NCBI GenBank assembly: GCA_033722415.1
Contig: JAWVZC010000227.1
Span: 1 to 7,120, forward strand
DNA: 7,120 nucleotides
From: JAMQKA01 sp033722415
GTDB lineage: Bacteria > Bacteroidota > Rhodothermia > Balneolales > Balneolaceae
Direction of reading: 5' to 3'
The position numbers were made by a program, and so were the translations under genes. This document shows positions 6,141 to 7,120 of this stretch, piece after piece. Within the stretch, counting starts at the first letter, position 1. Each line of letters opens with the position of its first letter. The notes under the pieces are model-generated. The model was not told where the DNA came from and did not search any database. It worked only from the letters and a program-made list of their open reading frames with translations.

Positions 6141-6296
6141 ATGAAACGTACATATCAACCAAGTAGTCGCAAGCGGAAAAACAAACATGGTTTCCGCAAG
6201 CGCAACAGCAGCAAAAACGGTAAGAAAGTGCTCAAGCGCCGCCGTAAGAAGGGGCGTCACAGTGCCACCGTAAGCGATGAAAAAGGACCGAAGTAA
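6141..6296 (+). CDS. rpmH: 50S ribosomal protein L34
   Basis: This 51-residue, very basic protein begins MKRTYQPSSRKRKNKHGF and continues RKRNSSKNGKKVLKRRRKKGRHS, the standard L34 pattern (MKRTYQPS...HGFxxRMxTxxGRxVLxxRRxKGRxxLxA). L34 is part of the large ribosomal subunit. One departure is that the usual Met/Thr in the RMxT(K/A) turn reads R21-N22-S23-S24. A short extra C-terminal tail (SDEKGPK) follows the conserved core, because the gene continues into the start of rnpA, which it overlaps by 20 bases. It is the first gene of the rpmH-rnpA-yidD-yidC cluster. A weak AAAAGAG lies about 11 bases before the ATG. The AT-rich 200 bp upstream should hold the promoter, but I could not fix it with confidence. 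Confidence 0.97.
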   Translation: MKRTYQPSSRKRKNKHGFRKRNSSKNGKKVLKRRRKKGRHSATVSDEKGPK

Positions 6297-6714
6297 CGAA
6301 GCTATCTCGTCCTCCGAAAAGGATTTTAGCTTGCCAAGAGCTAAAATCCTGAGGGGGCGAACCAATTTCCAGCGCCTGTTTCAGCCGGGTGCCACCACTT
6401 TCCGAAATAAACTGGTCGATTTACGTTTTCGCCTATACGCTGATCTCAACGATGGTTGCCTGATGGGTTTTATCGCTAAAAAATCGCTTGGCAAGGCAGC
6501 TAAACGCAACCGGGTTAAACGGCTGCTTCGGGAGTCATATCGGCTCAACCAGCATATTTTGACATCCCTTTTTGAACAATCATCCTATAGTTTCCACGGC
6601 GTCTTGATGGCCAAAACCATTGACATTGATTTTCACACGCTGGAGCCCCAGGTTGTTGACCTGCTCCGGCGCGCCCGCAATCACCTGCGCCCCACCATAG
6701 TACCAGGTTCATGA
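6277..6714 (+). CDS. rnpA: Ribonuclease P protein component
   Basis: RnpA binds the catalytic RNase P RNA and helps it remove 5' leaders from precursor tRNAs. The 145-residue product shows the family layout: the LRGRTNFQRLFQPG stretch (25-38), a central strand region with GFIAKKSLGKAAKRNRVKRLLRESYR (64-89) containing the RNR signature (R77-N78-R79), and a C-terminal helix rich in Leu and Arg (about 122-138). About 18 residues before the conserved core (MKKDRSNEAISSSEKDFS) are not typical. ATG 6277 lies inside rpmH in another frame (20-base overlap), and no later ATG precedes the conserved core, so this start is favoured and suggests translational coupling. A perfect 12-bp stem-loop lies within codons 15-25. 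The stop codon overlaps the yidD start as ATGA. Confidence 0.95.
   Translation: MKKDRSNEAISSSEKDFSLPRAKILRGRTNFQRLFQPGATTFRNKLVDLRFRLYADLNDGCLMGFIAKKSLGKAAKRNRVKRLLRESYRLNQHILTSLFEQSSYSFHGVLMAKTIDIDFHTLEPQVVDLLRRARNHLRPTIVPGS
6320..6350 (+). promoter_or_regulatory. Perfect 12-bp hairpin inside the 5' part of rnpA
   Basis: AGGATTTTAGCT (6320-6331) pairs without mismatch with AGCTAAAATCCT (6339-6350) around the 7-base loop TGCCAAG. It begins 24 bases after the rpmH stop codon and is followed by GAGGGGG, not by a T-run. A stem of this length in coding sequence is unlikely to be chance. It could stabilise the 3' end of an rpmH mRNA, attenuate transcription into rnpA, or be an RNase site. Confidence 0.6.
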
Positions 6715-6956
6715 AGTATCTGCTGATCGGAATTGTCCGTCTCTATCAACTTGTTATTTCGCCTTATCTGCCCAGCAGCTGCAGATACCACCCCACTTGC
6801 AGCCACTATGGCATTGAAGCATTACGCCGGCACGGGGCCCTGAAGGGGAGCTGGCTTACCGTCAAACGTATTGCCCGGTGCCACCCGTGGAGCAGCGGAG
6901 GATTCGACCCCGTTCCTGAACCGAAACACGAAATTACAAAACCTGAAAAAGGATAG
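6711..6956 (+). CDS. yidD: Membrane protein insertion efficiency factor YidD
   Basis: YidD is a small inner-membrane-associated protein that improves YidC-dependent insertion. The 81 residues show an amphipathic/hydrophobic N-terminus (MKYLLIGIVRLYQLVISPYL), then the family signature SSCRYHPTCSHYGIEAL (22-38) and RCHPWSSGGFDPVPEP (56-71), with the three conserved Cys residues C24, C30 and C57. Length and motif order are typical. The start overlaps the rnpA stop (ATGA), and yidC begins three bases after its stop, so it is almost certainly co-translated with both neighbours. The charged Lys/Glu-rich C-terminus (KHEITKPEKG) is of the variable type seen in this family. Confidence 0.96.
   Translation: MKYLLIGIVRLYQLVISPYLPSSCRYHPTCSHYGIEALRRHGALKGSWLTVKRIARCHPWSSGGFDPVPEPKHEITKPEKG
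6947..6953 (+). promoter_or_regulatory. Ribosome binding site deciding the TTG start of yidC
   Basis: AAAAGGA lies six bases before TTG 6960, at the end of yidD. Together with the family-like N-terminus MDRNT it supports the TTG start over the ATG at 7005. Confidence 0.6.
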
Positions 6957-6959
6957 CTT

Positions 6960-7120
6960 TTGGATCGTAACACCGCAACCGGACTAATTCTGATTTTTGT
7001 CATCATGCTGGCCTGGTTTTATGTAACCATGCCTTCGCAGGAGGAGATGCAGCGACGACAGGCCGAGCAGGCACGACAGGACAGTATCGCTGCCGCCCAG
7101 GCCCGGGCCGACTCCCTGGC
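6960..7120 (+). CDS. yidC: Membrane protein insertase YidC (N-terminal part, continues beyond window)
   Basis: Only 53 codons are present. Read from TTG 6960, the product begins MDRNTATGLILIFVIMLAWFYVT, one membrane segment (about residues 7-23). A Gln/Arg/Ala-rich stretch follows (PSQEEMQRRQAEQARQDSIAAAQARADSL). This matches the N-terminus of Bacteroidota-type YidC, where MD(R/K)NT plus one membrane helix precedes a charged linker and a large periplasmic domain. YidC inserts inner-membrane proteins alone or with SecYEG. The next ATG (7005) would cut into the membrane helix, so TTG is preferred. Its position directly after yidD is the conserved arrangement. The catalytic membrane core lies outside the window. 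Confidence 0.9.
   Translation, partial: MDRNTATGLILIFVIMLAWFYVTMPSQEEMQRRQAEQARQDSIAAAQARADSL

Noticed and set aside
6120..6365. 81-codon open frame on the minus strand
   Set aside because: Antisense to rpmH and the start of rnpA, both of which are clear conserved genes.

Overview
The window comes from a bacterial chromosome and is mostly housekeeping sequence. The likely source is the Bacteroidota / Rhodothermota / Balneolota group. This placement is inferred from four things: a very long SecA (1127 aa) without the C-terminal Cys-rich metal-binding tail, a YidC that begins MDRNTATGLILI, several starts without a Shine-Dalgarno sequence, and a good match to the Bacteroidota-type promoter (TTTG, 20 bp, TAnnTTTG) in front of secA. 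No contig-wide evidence is available.

Layout. Positions 1-555 (minus) hold most of a NarL/FixJ-type response regulator, cut by the window edge in its helix-turn-helix; its receiver domain lacks the phosphorylation residues. Positions 556-1666 have no convincing gene but carry short inverted repeats, a dispersed-repeat-like segment and a short tandem repeat. Positions 1667-2428 (minus) encode a ROK-family kinase resembling polyphosphate glucokinase. A CAATT-rich inverted-repeat spacer follows (2435-2546), overlapping the stop of secA (2542-5925, minus). A 215-bp AT-rich divergent intergenic region (5926-6140) separates secA from a plus-strand cluster: rpmH (6141-6296), rnpA (6277-6714), yidD (6711-6956) and the start of yidC (6960 to the window end).

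How the genes work together. rpmH-rnpA-yidD-yidC is a classic conserved bacterial cluster: ribosomal protein L34, the RNase P protein that matures tRNA 5' ends, a small membrane-insertion helper, and the YidC insertase. The genes overlap or nearly abut, which suggests translational coupling. SecA, the motor of the Sec translocon, is divergently transcribed from the same intergenic region, so export (SecA) and membrane insertion (YidD, YidC) may share regulatory DNA. That region holds a nested dyad overlapping the predicted secA promoter.

No complete novel system is visible. The points most worth a second look are the receiver without a phosphoacceptor, the dyad at the secA promoter, the 12-bp perfect stem inside the 5' part of rnpA, and the altered sugar-site residues in the ROK kinase.
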